Below, piece by piece: positions 63,463-64,000 of a stretch of DNA of 64,000 nucleotides. Every line of letters starts with the position of its first letter. The stretch's first letter is position 1. Position numbers and translations under genes: made by a program. The notes under the pieces were generated by a model, which worked only from the letters and a program-made list of their open reading frames with translations, did not search any database and was not told the DNA's origin. The stretch comes from CAIVVT01 sp963757265 (lineage in GTDB: Bacteria; Acidobacteriota; Terriglobia; Bryobacterales; Bryobacteraceae): positions 1,426,001 through 1,490,000 of the forward strand of contig CAVWRA010000006.1 in assembly GCA_963757265.1 (NCBI GenBank), in the 5' to 3' direction.

Positions 63463-63654
63463 TCCTGATTGCCTATTCTAGCATCCGGCAACTCTCGTTA
63501 GAGTAGATGCAGCGGGGCACAGAAAAGTATCCAGACGGCGGAACAGGCGTTGCGATCTGCTATGGTGAGTCTCAGAAGCGCCGGGCGCGTGGATCGGCGG
63601 AGGGTTTCGCGGTCCTTGAAACCGTACCAGGAGGTCATCCGTCAGACCCCATGT

Positions 63655-64000
63655 ATGAGCGGATATGTCACCGCAGTTCCATACCCGGCCAGCGGCGTTG
63701 GGACGGCTGAGCGCCGGCAGGGCAAGACACGCGTGGATTACCGGACAAGCGAAGAAGCCGAACTGGTGCGCCGGATCCAGAACCGCGACGAGATGGCGTT
63801 CCGCGAGATTGTTGACCGCTACCAGTCCAAGGTTTTCAATATCATCTATGGAATCCTGCGCAACCGGAACGACGCAGAGGACATCGCGCAGCAGGTTTTC
63901 GCCAAGATCTACTTTTCTATCAACAACTTCGACTTCCGCAGCACGCTGCTGACGTGGATCTACAAGATCTCGGTCAACGAATGCTACGACTACCTGCGCA
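63655..64000 (+). CDS. ECF-type sigma-70 family sigma factor, 3' truncated
   Basis: Cut off by the window end. Sigma region 2 is visible: MAFREIVDRYQSKVFNIIYG, DAEDIAQQVFAKIYF and FRSTLLTWIYKISVNECYDY. The ATG at 63655 gives an N-terminal leader of ~26 residues; a GTG at 63733 starts right before VDYRTSEEAELV and is a reasonable alternative. An anti-sigma factor may follow outside the window. Confidence 0.88.
   Translation, partial: MSGYVTAVPYPASGVGTAERRQGKTRVDYRTSEEAELVRRIQNRDEMAFREIVDRYQSKVFNIIYGILRNRNDAEDIAQQVFAKIYFSINNFDFRSTLLTWIYKISVNECYDYLR

Noticed and set aside
63507..63710. 67-codon open frame before the sigma factor
   Set aside because: No ribosome binding site or family; overlaps the likely sigma-factor start in another frame.

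Overview
The window is a GC-rich bacterial chromosome segment that most resembles an Acidobacteriota genome of the Solibacter/Bryobacter type. This is inferred from gene content, not from a marker gene. The pointers are a GMC oxidoreductase with a gluconate-dehydrogenase-subunit-3 partner, Tat-exported sugar-phosphate-isomerase-like proteins, LytS/LytTR signalling, a BamA-TamB operon, an STGPRTP-type protein and many short palindromic intergenic repeats. Translational coupling through ATGA or GTGA overlaps is very common, and several genes appear to use GTG, TTG or even CTG starts.

Layout. 0-5 kb: the 3' part of a ketoacyl synthase, a LytTR/LytS two-component operon led by a small secreted CxxCH protein, a small membrane protein and an STGPRTP/NALTHG-type protein. 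5.2-12 kb: ppx with a CHAD domain split over two overlapping genes, a lactate permease, trpS and an RlmD-type rRNA methyltransferase. 12-20.6 kb: repeat-rich DNA, a sugar porter, a MITE-like element and a czcCBA-type RND metal efflux operon next to a secreted FG-GAP protein. 20.7-30.7 kb: a frameshifted secreted GH2 glycosidase, nadB, divergent aroB (frameshifted)-ubiE, and a secreted M1 peptidase. 30.7-38.6 kb: an outer-membrane biogenesis operon bamA - SurA-like chaperone - tamB - DUF2103-like gene. 38.7-43.4 kb: tRNA-Val(UAC), a second MITE-like copy, a LolD-type ATPase, a stand-alone Clp N-domain protein (frameshifted) and clpC.

43.5-54.6 kb is an accessory region rich in exported carbohydrate proteins: a Tat-exported TIM-barrel isomerase plus a duplicated scrap of its 3' end, a nonaheme cytochrome c, a GMC dehydrogenase with its Tat-targeted small subunit, a lipoprotein aldose epimerase, a secreted glycosidase-like protein and an acyl-CoA dehydrogenase. 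I read the redox part as a candidate periplasmic sugar or glycoside dehydrogenase chain feeding cytochrome c. 54.6-57.2 kb has a tiny AtzG/GatC-like gene fused translationally to an amidase, and an XRE regulator/membrane protein pair with a perfect palindromic operator. 57.2-64 kb holds a diverged ~190-bp direct repeat around a CLC antiporter with CBS domains, a DUF2254 protein, a rhodanese, murQ, an ErpA-type Fe-S protein and the start of an ECF sigma factor.

Three otherwise well-conserved genes (GH2, aroB, Clp N-domain protein) are each broken by a single-base indel. In aroB it lies in a T run, so sequencing error must be excluded before they are called pseudogenes. No CRISPR array, rRNA operon, intact transposase or prophage was seen.
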